Assembly: GCA_943736015.1 (NCBI GenBank)
Contig: OX031064.1
Span: forward strand, 59,565,861 to 59,629,860
Length of the DNA: 64,000 nucleotides
DNA from: Tridacna crocea
Taxonomy: Eukaryota > Mollusca > Bivalvia > Cardiida > Cardiidae
Direction of reading: 5' to 3'
This document shows, piece after piece, positions 52,542 through 62,779 of this stretch. The stretch's first letter is position 1. The number at the start of each line of letters is the position of its first letter. The position numbers and the translations under genes are program-made. Below the pieces are notes generated by a model, which worked only from the letters and a program-made list of their open reading frames with translations, searched no databases and was not told the origin of the DNA.

Positions 52542-53031
52542 CTCTTTAGACTTGTTGGTTAAAAATTTTATTTTGAAGTCACCAAACGGAAATGGCAGCT
52601 TTGTGCTTTCATGCTTATCACTTGTTGTTGGTGCTTTTTCTTTACTGCCTATCTCTCTCTTACTTAGTTGTACATATTTCATTCTTGAACTGTTTACGGC
52701 GTTTCGAAGAAAATTCACCCGCATTTAGTTTTGTACCTAAAAACCTGCTTTAGCTTTAATTAGTAATTGCTTGAGTTTGCTTACATTTATCTATCCATCT
52801 CTTACACCGCCTTTCCATCAATTTTGAGCTTTTATTGAATTTTCATTCTGTCGCGGGTTGCCAATAACCTAAAGTTGAAAAGCAAAATCTTTTGTGCGTT
52901 TTCAAGATTTAGTGACATGAAATACCATTGAATTCTTTGAGCTAAGATCAGTTTTTGAAACTGCAATGCTGCGATCGACATGTTTTGAGTAAATACTGAT
53001 AGCGGTAAACTACAGCGATAGTATTGGTCTC

Positions 53032-53246
53032 CATCGTGCAAGAGGAGACATTTAGACATTTGTGTAAAATGTCGTTTCGCAGTCCGCACAGACTAATCCA
53101 ACTCGACACTTCCCGTTTTTATGCAATTTTCTATTTTAAACGAGTCTTAATGAAGAACACAATCTAATCTAGTCGCACAATGCCGTCTCGGATTAGCCTA
53201 CGCGGACTGCACAAATGTCCGAATGCCCATTTTCGGGTTTTGCTAA
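53032..53246. mobile_element. Family R MITE, internally deleted
   Basis: GACATTTAGACATTTGTGTA, GTCGTTTCGCAGTCCGCAC and GCACAAATGTCCGAATGCCC landmarks; both palindromes have lost one arm. Confidence 0.7.
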
Positions 53247-53407
53247 CCAGTCACAGTACAAGGTCGCTTGACATAACTTTCAACGTTGAAACTTTCATCG
53301 GAAATTAAGTATAACTGAAACCGTTTCTTTTGTATGAAATTCTGGAAAGCGATATAATTCAGGGTCGTTTGAAAAAATATACAGTTATATGGTATTTCTG
53401 ACCGCAG

Positions 53408-53512
53408 ATTTGTCGGGTTCCTCGCCGTTCCCCTTCGACATGGCCCTCGGAATTCCGGGGCCAGTGTTTGGAGGTTCCAATTTCTTAACACCTATCATGG
53501 GAAAGAAATGAG
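53408..53512 (+). CDS. Matrix-like gene, alternative exon B
   Basis: The acceptor TTTCTGACCGCAG opens a 105-nt exon that accepts phase 1. It reads DLSGSSPFPFDMALG, then IPGPVFGGSNFLTPIMGKK, then TGA (53509-53511). Its start resembles that of exon A (D-x-SGS). A GAG|GTAAC donor lies directly after the stop, so the exon either ends the protein with a spliced 3'UTR or is terminal. Joined directly to the main exon it gives 332 residues; via exon A, 413. Confidence 0.6.
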
Positions 53513-54160
53513 GTAACTTCAATAGTCGGGGCAATTTATCTCTTCTTACATTATAAAAATGGTTTTGCTTTTCTTATGGTGTATCGTGCCATCATTCAAC
53601 TACTATTTTATCTATTTATGTTGGCTTATTTTTGAAGTATGAAAGATAATTATATCCGGGATGATAGTTCACTACTTAAAAGGAACTTTATAGTTGGATG
53701 ATCAAGGTCAGGCCGCACGAAAGGGCAGTCTGATCTTGCACTTAGATTGTCTGTCAAAACGTTCGTAGCTTTGACCTGTCTCAATTTGCTTTTTGAAAAC
53801 CAAAAACCAGTCGATTGCATAAGTAAATGCTATGATAAGGCTAAGAGGACTAAGATCGAATTGAACTGATGAATTTAAATACCCTTCAAACGATGCTTAT
53901 TAAAGAAGCAGAATTATCCTTTGACATGGTGTCGCCTCGTCCAAAATATAGACTGGTTCTACATTGTACTCGTCCAATAGAATTCAGCAATGTACATAAG
54001 CATGTTAAATGTCCTCATAATATGTTCAGAATATCTCACAAAAGATTCGACATTGTAGAAGAAATTACAGTGCATATTTTAACTAATACTGATCTTAAAA
54101 AATATTGTCTAAAACTCTACTAATCTGAAAATGGTTTTCTGGGGCTTTATATTTATATTC
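53513..54160. other. Gene-free intronic stretch
   Basis: A Q-like fragment (GATCAAGGTCAGGCCGCACG, about 53700-53760). The 84-codon frame at 53869-54123 has no splice context and no recognised domain. Confidence 0.45.
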
Positions 54161-54164
54161 ATCC

Positions 54165-55402
54165 GAGCAGCGCTTTGGTAAAATGGGGTTCAGTGCTCTT
54201 CCCTGATGCATTCTACCAAATCATCTTATTGTTGTGTGTCCATAAAATCCATTCTAACAACCAACTGAATCACACGGTAGAATGGTTCTTCGACGTGCAT
54301 GTAATTTACCAGTTGCAAAAAGTTCCGACCCAGGACGGAGCAGGCTGACCTAGATCGATACCTTTTGCAAAAAGCCTGAACAAACCCCTGTTTTATCAAA
54401 GCCTGGCTCCTGTAGATATAGGAATGTATCTGTTTATTTGATGGATTTCTTTTATATTCCTTTTTATAAAGGGTTTTACATAGTCGCTTTATGTTGCATG
54501 GCTGTGCCGCTTGCACTATATCAAGCTACGGGCATTTGGCGTACACATTTCATTACCAGGAGCAATTTCAATTCGCTTATCTAAAATTTCGTGGCATGTT
54601 CATGTACTTTTTATTGTCATGAGATACTAAAACTTTTGAACAGATTTTAAGTCATTTTTGTGAAAAGGCGGCTTAATGCAGCCGCGAAAAGTATTGACTC
54701 AGGTCAGTCTGCGTAGTTCAAGCAGGCTGACTGGGGCCAAACTCTTCGTCATCGTTCAATTTTCTGTATGTTCGAGGAACAATCTACGTCAGGTCCAAGT
54801 CATTTGTTTAAAAAAAGGGATTTTATAGACTTATAGAAATGTGATGGCTTGCTTGGTACCATAGATCATGGAGATGCATTTAGCTCCTTTTTGCTAGAGA
54901 ATGTCTCATTCAGAAGTAAACTGATGATGATTCTTCTCTGTATTAGGAATTTTCTGTCTCTAGTTACAAACTTTTATTGTCACCCTGATAACCACAAGAG
55001 ATGGTCTTACATCATGTCATTTGTCTGTGAAAGAATTAGAATATTTTGGGAAAATGAGACAAGTCTGGTTACTGACTCTCTCCCTTTTTCTCACAGTGAT
55101 GTCAAATAGTTTACTCTGCATTGTCTTTTGGACACAGATTTGTATGGTACAGCAGTAATTGCTGAATGAATTGAGCAGCGCTTTGGCAAAATGGGTTTTA
55201 ATATTTCTACGACAAGCAACATTTATTCCTAAATGCCTTGTTGTGAACAAATGATTTAGTCATGTGATTAACTGGTCATTTTACATACAGAAAATTTAAC
55301 AATAGTAAAAAGTTTCAGCCAAACTCAGGTTGCACGCACTGCGCAGACAGACCTAAATTAATGCTTTTATAGATGCATTTAGCTCCCTTTTCACAGAACA
55401 TT
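54165..55402. mobile_element. Three diverged family S copies
   Basis: S landmarks at about 54165-54420 (minus-like order), 54655-54815 (GCGAAAAGTATTGACTCAGG, CAGGCTGACTGGGGCC) and 55175-55400. A decayed P half (GAAAGAATTAGAATATTTTG) lies at about 55025-55155. Confidence 0.55.
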
Positions 55403-55631
55403 TTAACCCATTACCACACAATCCTTACTTTTGACGACCCTGATATTGAGGCCTTTAGAAAACATTGTGGGTAAAGGAGAAAATGCTGGTAACCAGCATT
55501 TTCTCCTTTACCCACAATGTTTTCTACTCTTCACAGAACAACTTTCTAATTTTCAGTCACTTTTATTTTGTCGTCTGCAAATACTTTCGATTTGGACAAA
55601 CCTAAAATATTGCTGTTACGTAAAGAGTTAA
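55403..55631. mobile_element. Family P MITE (229 bp) with matched arm changes
   Basis: TTAA at 55403-55406 and 55628-55631. The hairpin arms read ATTGTGGGTAAAGGAGAAAA and its exact complement, so the unusual GGGTAAAGG is mirrored by CCTTTACCC. Confidence 0.88.
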
Positions 55632-55898
55632 GGAGGTTTTATTTGGTTCCTGCTATGTCATAGCAAACAGCCCAGTAAAAGTTCTATTAACATGGAAAAT
55701 TACAAGAAATATCGTAGTCTATGATCTGACTGCTCGTTCTGTGAATTATGATATTGACCTAATATAATACATTACCAGGTAAAAGCAACATGTTTGAAGC
55801 AGACGGCCTTTTTAAAAATAACTTGATAAAACGGGAAATTGCTGATAAAGACTTACATCGTCTGATGGCATATCTATTCAGATATTACACGTTGTAGT

Positions 55899-56127
55899 TT
55901 AACCCTTTCCCAAACAAGCCCTGGTTTTTACGGGTCTGGAATAGTAGCCTTTTGAAAACATTGTGGGAAAAGGAGAAAATGCTGGTAACCAGCATTTTCT
56001 CCTTTTCCCACAATGTTTTCTAGCCTATCATAGACAGAAATTATCTTTTCAGCAAGAGTTGAATTGTCGTCTGCAAATGCTTTCAATTTAGTCTAGTCCA
56101 AAAGTTTGTCGTTTGGGAAAGGGTTAA
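55899..56127. mobile_element. Family P MITE (229 bp)
   Basis: TTAA at 55899-55902 and 56124-56127; the same CCCTTTCCCAAAC subtype as the copies at 15661 and 25369, hairpin around GGTAACC. Confidence 0.88.
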
Positions 56128-56204
56128 GACGATGTTTTCAATGTTGTCTGAAGTGATGCCATAAGGTCATATTACACTTTAAAAAAATGCTGGTTCTCTT
56201 TGGT

Positions 56205-56255
56205 TCTGTCTGTCTGTCTGTCTGTCTGTCTGTATGTCTCACTCTCTCTCTCTGC
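56205..56255. repeat. (TCTG)n then (TC)n microsatellite
   Basis: About seven CTGT units, then an ACTCTCTCTCTCTC run. Confidence 0.85.
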
Positions 56256-56444
56256 ACTCAAAATGTGAAATCCTACCATATATCCCTGAAACTCACCAGG
56301 AGATTTACATAAAACGATGAGACTGAAATATGTTCCTGAAATCATATTGCTCGTTTTTTTATCGTTCTCGATATCGTGACATTTAGAGAAACAAAGAAAG
56401 AATCTAACTACGAATTCACATGTTTTTTTTTTTTACATTTTCAG

Positions 56445-56470
56445 GTTTCGGTAAGAAGAAGAGGAAGTAA
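56445..56470 (+). CDS. Matrix-like gene, alternative last exon C
   Basis: After a long T tract and ACATTTTCAG, the exon accepts phase 1 and encodes only (G)FGKKKRK before TAA at 56468-56470. It has the strongest acceptor of the three alternatives and is followed by two AATAAA signals, so it is probably the main 3' end. Spliced directly to the main exon it gives 306 residues; via exon A (cut at 52491), 387. Confidence 0.6.
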
Positions 56471-56515
56471 ACCTGTCATTTCCGGTTTGGAGAGTACTGC
56501 GCCGGAAGTATTAGA

Positions 56516-56521
56516 AATAAA
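56516..56521 (+). terminator. Poly(A) signal, matrix-like gene (proximal)
   Basis: AATAAA lies 46 bases after the exon C stop. Confidence 0.55.
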
Positions 56522-56692
56522 GACGCTTCGGGGTGACATTCACCATAATTTGTAAAAAAAAAATTTTCTTACCGCGGCGCAAAAATATGTTCATAATACT
56601 GGCGTGTTATTTCGTGTCTTAGACGTTAAAAGTCAATGACTGTATATTGTGTGTTGTTGTTGTTGTTTGAATCCATTTATATTTATACGTGA

Positions 56693-56698
56693 AATAAA
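56693..56698 (+). terminator. Poly(A) signal, matrix-like gene (distal)
   Basis: A second AATAAA lies in GTGAAATAAAGCAC, followed by a T/G-rich region. Confidence 0.6.
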
Positions 56699-56894
56699 GC
56701 ACTTTTTGATAGAAAATTTGACCTACATTTTGTGGTTTGTAAAAAATGAAGGAAAGCAGACGACACACTTTACCGATGAATAAAGCTTCGTTTGTCCAGT
56801 TTTCAACATGGAAAAGAAAAACCTACTTTATGTGCGCTTTTCGTCCCATTCCTACCATTTCGATACTTCAACACACAGTCCTGTAGTTTACTTA

Positions 56895-57055
56895 CTGTTA
56901 TGGAAAAGGGCACTGAGAGGAAAGGAAAAAATGCCTGTAATCATTTTCGCCTTTTTCGACAATGTTTTCCGACTCTGTATGAGGTAGATCTCAACATTTT
57001 AGGCTTGTTTGACATGTCGGCTGCAATTTCTTGAACGTCAATTAATTTTTAAGAG
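56895..57055. mobile_element. Family P MITE, decayed copy
   Basis: AAAAAATGCCTGTAATCATTTTCGCC is a remnant hairpin; it ends TTAAGAGTTAA-like near 57060. Confidence 0.5.
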
Positions 57056-57178
57056 TTAAACAACAGGCCTTACTAGCGCCAGCTTTGCAACAAAGCTTAG
57101 GGTACGAAGGAGCAAAGAGAAGTTATAATTTATGCCCTCGCAGATGAAGAAGAAAGCGAGGTGGTTAAATATAGGTGT

Positions 57179-57407
57179 TTAACCCTTTACCAAACAACAC
57201 AATTTTTGACTAGTCCAAATTGAAAGCACTTGCAGACAACAAAATAAACTTAAATCAAAAACTGAAATTTGTTTCCAGCAGGGAAGAAAACATTGTGGGA
57301 AGAGGAGAAAATGCTGGTTACCAGCATTTTCTCCTTTTCGCACAATGTTTTCAGAAGGCCTCTGTCTCAGGGTCGTGAAAACCACGGATTGTTTGGTAAA
57401 GAGTTAA
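57179..57407. mobile_element. Family P MITE (229 bp)
   Basis: TTAA at 57179-57182 and 57404-57407, hairpin around GGTTACC. Confidence 0.87.
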
Positions 57408-57556
57408 AGAAAACATCGACATTTAACTTTAAACGAACATCAAATTCTGTTTACATTGTCTCCATCTGTGAGACACCGTTGAGGCACGGTCAGGATCTGT
57501 TTTTAAGATCTATGCTAAGTAGATCAACAAGGAGATATTAATTCCTCATAACATGA

Positions 57557-57790
57557 CTAACCCTTTACACAATAAGGTATTTCTATGGTACATATATCTT
57601 TAATTGATCCTAAGTAACAGCAAGGATGAAGCCGTTTTTATGTGAATAGGACACCTTTTGATAGCATAGAAAACATTGTGACAAAAGGTGAAATTGCTCG
57701 TCACGAGCGATTTCATCTTTTGTCACTGTGTTTTTCAAAGGCTCCTACACGCAATGCGTAGAATCGAGTATCTATAGAGTAAAGGGTTAA
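57557..57790. mobile_element. Family P2 MITE (GCTCG core)
   Basis: The left TTAA has changed to CTAA; the right is at 57787-57790. Hairpin GTGACAAAAGGTGAAATTGC with its near-complement around GCTCGTCACGAGC. Confidence 0.82.
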
Positions 57791-57937
57791 AATAGCAAAA
57801 TTTGGGGGGTTTATTATCGAATTTAAAATTTCGTTTTAGTTATTTAGCAGGACAAGGGTTGAGCCAGTCAGGGATAGTGTAACTTGCTTTCATTTTCTTG
57901 GTTTCCATTGTTCTCAAGTTATAGATATAGAGGATAT

Positions 57938-58262
57938 TTGTTTTTTTCGGTGAAATATCGAAATTTATTTCATCGAGTGAACACCATCGGTAATATTTTC
58001 AGATTGGCGCAGCTTTATCAAAATCCAGTACAGTTCTTTTCCATTATTTCCCGTGGCGTTACCCTCCCGCATAGCAACGTATTACAGTATTACGTCAAGC
58101 GCAAGAAATGTAGGGTATATGACGTCATATTTCCCATGTGGCTGTTAGGCACGCGCAATGTACCTAGGCAACAAGAACGTGAAAATCGGTATTTTCACTG
58201 GTGATCGAAAAATATTTTCATTGCTATTTCTCAATATCCTACCGGAAAGCATGAAATAAATC
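57938..58262 (+). repeat. Dispersed repeat X, copy 1
   Basis: From TTCGGTGAAATATCGAAATT to TACCGGAAAGCATGAAATAA. The same sequence occurs inverted at 61900-62180. Both ends carry ATCGAAA and ATGAAATAA-type sequence. Confidence 0.75.
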
Positions 58263-58720
58263 ATTGTCTTGTATGATATTATAAAGGTAACGAAGAAAGA
58301 AAAACCATGTTTGATTACAAAAAAGCTGTTCTTCAATCGTCACTTTTCAGTCATCTATACTATCACTTTTGCAGCATATAAAATGTCGATAATTTGTTCG
58401 TCGGCATGTAACTGACATTGCTTGAAATGACAAGCTTAACTAGGAACACTGCAGCGAAGGTCATGCTTGCAAAGGACAAAACAGAGCGGAACTAAATTAC
58501 GCTGTGTTGTAGGTAGAAGAGAGTTCGAACCGGTTGACTAAAGGTATAAAATTTTCGTTTATCGTAATGGCTACACGGAAGTTGAAAAGTTAAATACCGA
58601 CGGTAAATATAAATGTTAGGTAACTTTGCCCAAGGGCCAAAAGGGGGTAACGGAAGTGATTCGTTGCACTGAATCATCCCCATCCTCGAAATAGTTCATA
58701 AAACTTTGACACTACCCAAA
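58263..58720. other. Gene-free stretch
   Basis: Nothing recognised. Confidence 0.4.
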
Positions 58721-58726
58721 TACCTT

Positions 58727-59143
58727 AACCCTTAGCCAGCCATAAAAACCGTAAACTAGTCCAGACTGAAAGCATTTGCAGACTAGAAAACAAATAATTT
58801 GGAAAAGTGACCCGCTGCCAGAAGCGAATGCTACTAGAAAGATGTAATAAGTTAAAGCACTTTAACTCATTACCAAATGATAAAATTTTTGGCTTGATCA
58901 AATCGAAAACATTTGCAGACGACAAAATAGAAGTGACTGAAAATTTGAAATTTGTTTTGTGAAGGATAGAAAACAAAGTGAGATAAGGAGAAAATGCTGG
59001 TAACCAGCATTTTTTCCTTTTCCCACAATTTTTTTCTACCCTTCACACAACAAATTTCAAATTTTCAGTCACTTTGATTTTGTCGTTTGCAAATGCTTTC
59101 GATATGGACAAGCCTAAAATTTTGTAGTTTGGAAATGAGTTAA
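58727..59143. mobile_element. Two overlapping family P copies
   Basis: A decayed left half (58727-58860) precedes a copy with TTAA at 58862-58865 and 59140-59143 and a hairpin around GGTAACC. The latter is about 50 bp longer than the norm. Confidence 0.75.
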
Positions 59144-59264
59144 AAAATACACAACAGTGTTCATTCAGGTCCTTCAGTCCTTTGATTATATAATTCGCTT
59201 GCACAACAAGTTGTTACTCAAGATAGATAAAAGGTAAAGCAGATAAAATATCTGTTACAGTATA

Positions 59265-59556
59265 AAACTTTTGCCCCGCAGTAAAAACTTAAGCCTAGTT
59301 CAAATTGAAAGCATGGGCTAACGACAAAATAAGTATGACTCAAGAGTTCAAGTATGTTGCGGGAAATGTAGAAAACATTGTGGGAAAAAGAGAAAATGAT
59401 GGTTACCCAGCATTTTCTCCTTTTCCCACAATGTTTTGAAAATGCTTCTTTCTAAGGGTCGTTTAATCCTTGTCCTGTTAAATGACTCCACGTTCTGTTC
59501 AGACTAGTCTTGATCGACACTGTTCACAAGAGGTCGGTGAGTCGCGCTTAGCAGCT
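59265..59556. mobile_element. Family P copy followed by family Q fragment
   Basis: P: TAAGCCTAGTTCAAATTGAA to CTTCTTTCTAAGGGTCGTT, with a hairpin that has an extra C (GGTTACCC). Q: CCTTGTCCTGTTAAATGACT to CGCGCTTAGCAGC. Confidence 0.68.
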
Positions 59557-59776
59557 TTAACCCTTTCCCAAACGACAAATTTATGACTCTTCCAAACTGA
59601 AAGAGTTTGCAGACGACAATTTTAGATTTTGAGAAAAGTTCTCAAAAAATGTAGAAAAACACTGTGGGAAAGGGAGAAATTGCTCGTTACGAGCAATTTC
59701 TCTCTTTCCCACAGTGTTTTCAAAAGTTTTTTACTACAGACACGTAAAAACCAGGGCTTGTTTGGGAAAGGGTTAA
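59557..59776. mobile_element. Family P2 MITE (220 bp)
   Basis: TTAA at 59557-59560 and 59773-59776. CCCTTTCCCAAACGACAAAT start, GTTTGGGAAAGGG end, and a GGGAGAAATTGCTCGTTACG hairpin with matched ACTGTGGG/CCCACAGT changes. Confidence 0.86.
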
Positions 59777-59828
59777 GGTTAATGTCGGGATTGTTGGGTA
59801 TGCTGTAGGGATTTTACTCTGTACCACC

Positions 59829-60151
59829 AAGCCCGCTAGCTCAGTCAGTAGCCTGCAGGACTTGAGAACAGGGTGTTGTCGGTTTGATCCCTGGCTCGGC
59901 CTCATTTAATTTTCGAGGATTGCTGATGGACATTGCGACAGGATTTATTTTCTCTTTTACCGCTGAACATTGTTCCGACGAAGGTTATATAAGAAAGCAG
60001 CCAGTGGCTTCGAAAGAACATTGTGCGGTGTGCTGGTAAAAGAGACTCCAGGAAAACACGATTAGGTGCACTGTTCGCCGCCATATTACTGAAATACGTA
60101 ATATATTTAAAGCGGTGAAAAACACCATACAATCAATCAATCAATCAATCA
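59829..60151 (+). mobile_element. tRNA-derived SINE, full-length
   Basis: A tRNA-like head has an A box (GCTAGCTCAGTCAGTAG) and B box (GTCGGTTTGATCCCTGG). The body carries GACATTGCGACAGGATTTAT, AAGCAGCCAGTGGCTTCGAA and ACTCCAGGAAAACACG, and the tail AAACACCATACAATCAATC ends in ATCA repeats. It shares body and tail with 25597 and, more distantly, 51314. Confidence 0.9.
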
Positions 60152-61060
60152 GATTTAATTCTTTATCTAAGTTAGTAACAATCCCGAAGTTTAACGACCA
60201 AGGTACAAAAAAGGCCATCTGTAAAGACTGTGGGAACAGTTTATATATATACAGGTAACTCGTACATTTTCTTGCAATGCTGTCTACCATTCCAAATACA
60301 GGTCCTTCAAATTTTGGCCACGTTTCATTTGTCTTCGGCAACACTTTTGAATTCGGACAAGTCTTAGATTCTTTCTTCTGGAATAAAACGTAGCCTTGTA
60401 GTAAGAGCCAAGCTTTTGGACTTTCAAAACATTTTGTGGACCAGAATTACATGTGTTATATGTTGTTCAAGTGATACAAGTTTTCTTTGAAAAAATAAAA
60501 AAAATTGTAGAAAAAGAAATCAATGCCGGTTACCAGCATTTTCTGTTTTTCCTGCATTATTTTCAAAATTGGTCTTCCTCGACGCCATGAAAACACGGGA
60601 TTGCAAGAAAATGGGTTAACTTATCGCCATCGGATACAAATAAGAGCCTGAACCATATCTTTGTAAAATTTGGAGAACTATCGACCAAAAAATACATTTA
60701 ATACACAAGAGCATGCCAAAAAAAACATTGTGGTAAAATGAAAACATGCTCGTTACAAGCACTCCGTTCTTTTAACCTGTTAGAAAAGTTTCGTGATTTG
60801 TGAGCTGCAGACCAAATTTCACCGACAGAATAAAAAAAAACCCTTTACCGAACAAAAATGTTTGTCTAAAGCGAAATCATTTGCTATTGATAACAGCAAA
60901 TGTGAGTAAATTGTTTGAATATGGCGTTGCAAGAATATACAACAGTGTGGGCAATAAAGGACATACTAGTGACAAGAATTTTCTCCTTATTTCAGAATAT
61001 TCTAATACGCATTCTACCTTAGGGTCGTAAACACGCGAGTTTTTGTTAAGGATTTAGATA
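60152..61060. mobile_element. Decayed family P material
   Basis: P-like pieces lie at about 60155-60375, 60400-60620 (GCCGGTTACCAGCATTTTCT) and 60715-61055. Nothing coding is recognised. Confidence 0.5.
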
Positions 61061-61106
61061 ACACTGAGTGTGTGTTATCGCCCGAGTATGGCCTCACGAC
61101 CTGCTT

Positions 61107-61114
61107 TATATATA
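61107..61114 (+). promoter_or_regulatory. TATA box before the 61161 gene
   Basis: TATATATA lies 47 bases before the start codon, predicting transcription from about 61138. Confidence 0.6.
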
Positions 61115-61160
61115 CGAATGCCGTCCCGTACATCCGGCAAAGTTACCTTGGAGGTTAAAC

Positions 61161-61298
61161 ATGGAGACTGATCCAGCCAAATACCCCGGCTTTACAGGAG
61201 AAACGTTCCCGAAAGCGTTTACGGTGCCGCCGCCACAACCTGCTGTTAAAAAGCCAGGACACCTGCCGCCGGACAAGGTCCAAGAATACTTCGATAAT
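61161..61298 (+). CDS. First coding exon, possible phytanoyl-CoA dioxygenase-like protein
   Basis: ATG61161 (context AAACATGG) opens 46 codons ending EYFDN at a perfect GTAAGT donor (61299), phase 0. Composition is typical of real coding sequence: METDPAKYPGFTGETFPKAF then a PPP-rich linker and HLPPDKVQEYFDN. The last segment resembles the 'L...KVxxYFDNGYVVV' entry into phytanoyl-CoA dioxygenase (PhyH, Fe(II)/2-oxoglutarate oxygenase) domains, which would put the catalytic domain in later exons. I did not find exon 2 before the window ends; the intron contains two P elements and further repeats. The family call is tentative. Confidence 0.5.
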
Positions 61299-61420
61299 GT
61301 AAGTACAGTACATGTATTAGACTGTTCGGGGAGATCACTCCTGCCTAACTGCACAGCTTTATCCTGTGTAAGTTCAATACCTAGCAACCACGTTTGGGAG
61401 AACTGGCTTTGGCTCAGTGG

Positions 61421-61648
61421 TTAACCCTTTACCACTCGCCAGAATTTTAGATCTGTTCAAATTGAAAGCATTTGCAGGTGATAATTTTACAGTGGTTTAA
61501 ATGACGCATTTAATTTTTGACAGAGTGGAAAACTTTTTGGAAAAAAGAGAAAATGCTGGTCACCAGCATTTTCTCCTTTTCCCACACTGTTTTCAAAGGC
61601 TTCTTTCTCAGGGTCGTTAGAATTCGTCATTTTGTGGTAAAGGGTTAA
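61421..61648. mobile_element. Family P MITE in intron 1 of the 61161 gene
   Basis: TTAA at 61421-61424 and 61645-61648; hairpin around GGTCACC. Its right TTAA is shared with the next copy. Confidence 0.83.
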
Positions 61649-61866
61649 CTCTTTACCAAACGACAAAATTTTGGACTAGTCCAAATTCAAAGCACTTGCA
61701 GAAGACAAAATAAATGTGACTGAAAAATTGAATTTTGATTTTGTAAATGTAGAAAACATTGTCGGAAAAGAAGAAAATGCTGTTGACCATCATATTCTCT
61801 TTTTCCCACTTTGTTTTCAAAAGCTTTCCTTCTCAAGGTCGATAAAAGCCGTGGTTATGTGGTTAA
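61645..61866. mobile_element. Family P MITE abutting the previous copy
   Basis: TTAA at 61645-61648 (shared) and 61863-61866; the hairpin centre GCTGTTGACCATCA is imperfect. Confidence 0.8.
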
Positions 61867-61899
61867 GACTAAATTCAGGTGTTGTCTTTCTATATTTAA

Positions 61900-62180
61900 T
61901 TAATCGATGTTATTTCATGCTTTCGGTAGGATATCGAGAAATAGCAGTGAAAATATTTTTCGATCTTACACTGGTACCACCAGTGAAAATACCGATTTTC
62001 AAGTTCTTGTTGCCTTGTTATATTGCGCGTGCCTAACAACCAGATGGGAAATATGACGTCATATACCTTACATTTCTCGCGCTTGACGTAATATTGCTAT
62101 GCGTTGCTATGCCGGAGGGGTACGCCACGGGGAATAACGAAAAAAAAAAACTGTACTAGACTTTGATAAAGCTCCTCCGA
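61900..62180 (-). repeat. Dispersed repeat X, copy 2 (inverted)
   Basis: TTATTTCATGCTTTCGGTAG to CTTTGATAAAGC, the reverse complement of the repeat at 57938. It shares ATGACGTCATAT and GCGCTTGACGTAATA landmarks. Confidence 0.75.
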
Positions 62181-62220
62181 CAGAGGGTTAAAGGCATGAA
62201 ATAAAAAGAATATTTTTTTT

Positions 62221-62350
62221 TCGGGTGAAAGATCGAAATTATTTCATCTCGTGAACACCATCGGTAATTATTTTTACGAGTGGCAGCGCCACTCGTGAAA
62301 ATATTACCGATGGTGTTCACGAGATGAAATAAATTTCGATCTTTCCCCGA
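62221..62350. repeat. Hairpin of about 63-bp arms, derived from repeat X end
   Basis: TCGGGTGAAAGATCGAAATT to ACGAGTGGC faces GCCACTCGTGAAAATATTAC to GATCTTTCCCCGA around AGC. The arm sequence matches the left end of repeat X. Confidence 0.87.
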
Positions 62351-62779
62351 ACCTCTATATCTTGTCCGTATGGGTTTGACTTTGCCAGGTACGGTTTGTA
62401 ATTAAGCTTTGCATTTGTTGCAAACTTTCATGTCAGTAAGATAGGAGCTCGTCCGAGATTGGCCATCGAGCTATTTGTCGTCAAAAACAGATTACTGCCT
62501 AAGATGGCTTTTTGTCGTCAAAATGATGACATGTAACAGGGTGTGTGTTACTGGAGGTCACTACCTCCTTTCTGCGTAGTTTCATCTTATATAGAATTAA
62601 TAGTGGTTTGGGGAGAAATCTCTCTGTCTCAGTGGATACTGGTCTTTTAAACCTCGAAAAACGAGAATCTTTTCCGTACGTGTTAGAATTCTGCCAAATG
62701 TGGTTTGTATTTTAGCTATGAATTTGTTGTTAACTCTCATGTTCGTAAGAAGATTTGTTGATATTAGAATCACAGCTAA

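Noticed and set aside
53869..54123. 84-codon frame in intron 3 of the matrix-like gene
   Set aside because: Composition differs from the gene, and no acceptor or donor in the right phase was found; it could be an old retroelement scrap but has no motif.
6221..57385. Recurrent peptide GENAGNQHFLLFPQCFLPF in many short frames
   Set aside because: It is the translation of the family P palindrome, not a conserved protein; frames break at element ends and carry no codon signature.
59829..59900. Functional tRNA gene
   Set aside because: A and B boxes are present, but the acceptor stem does not pair and the sequence runs into a SINE body and ATCA tail.
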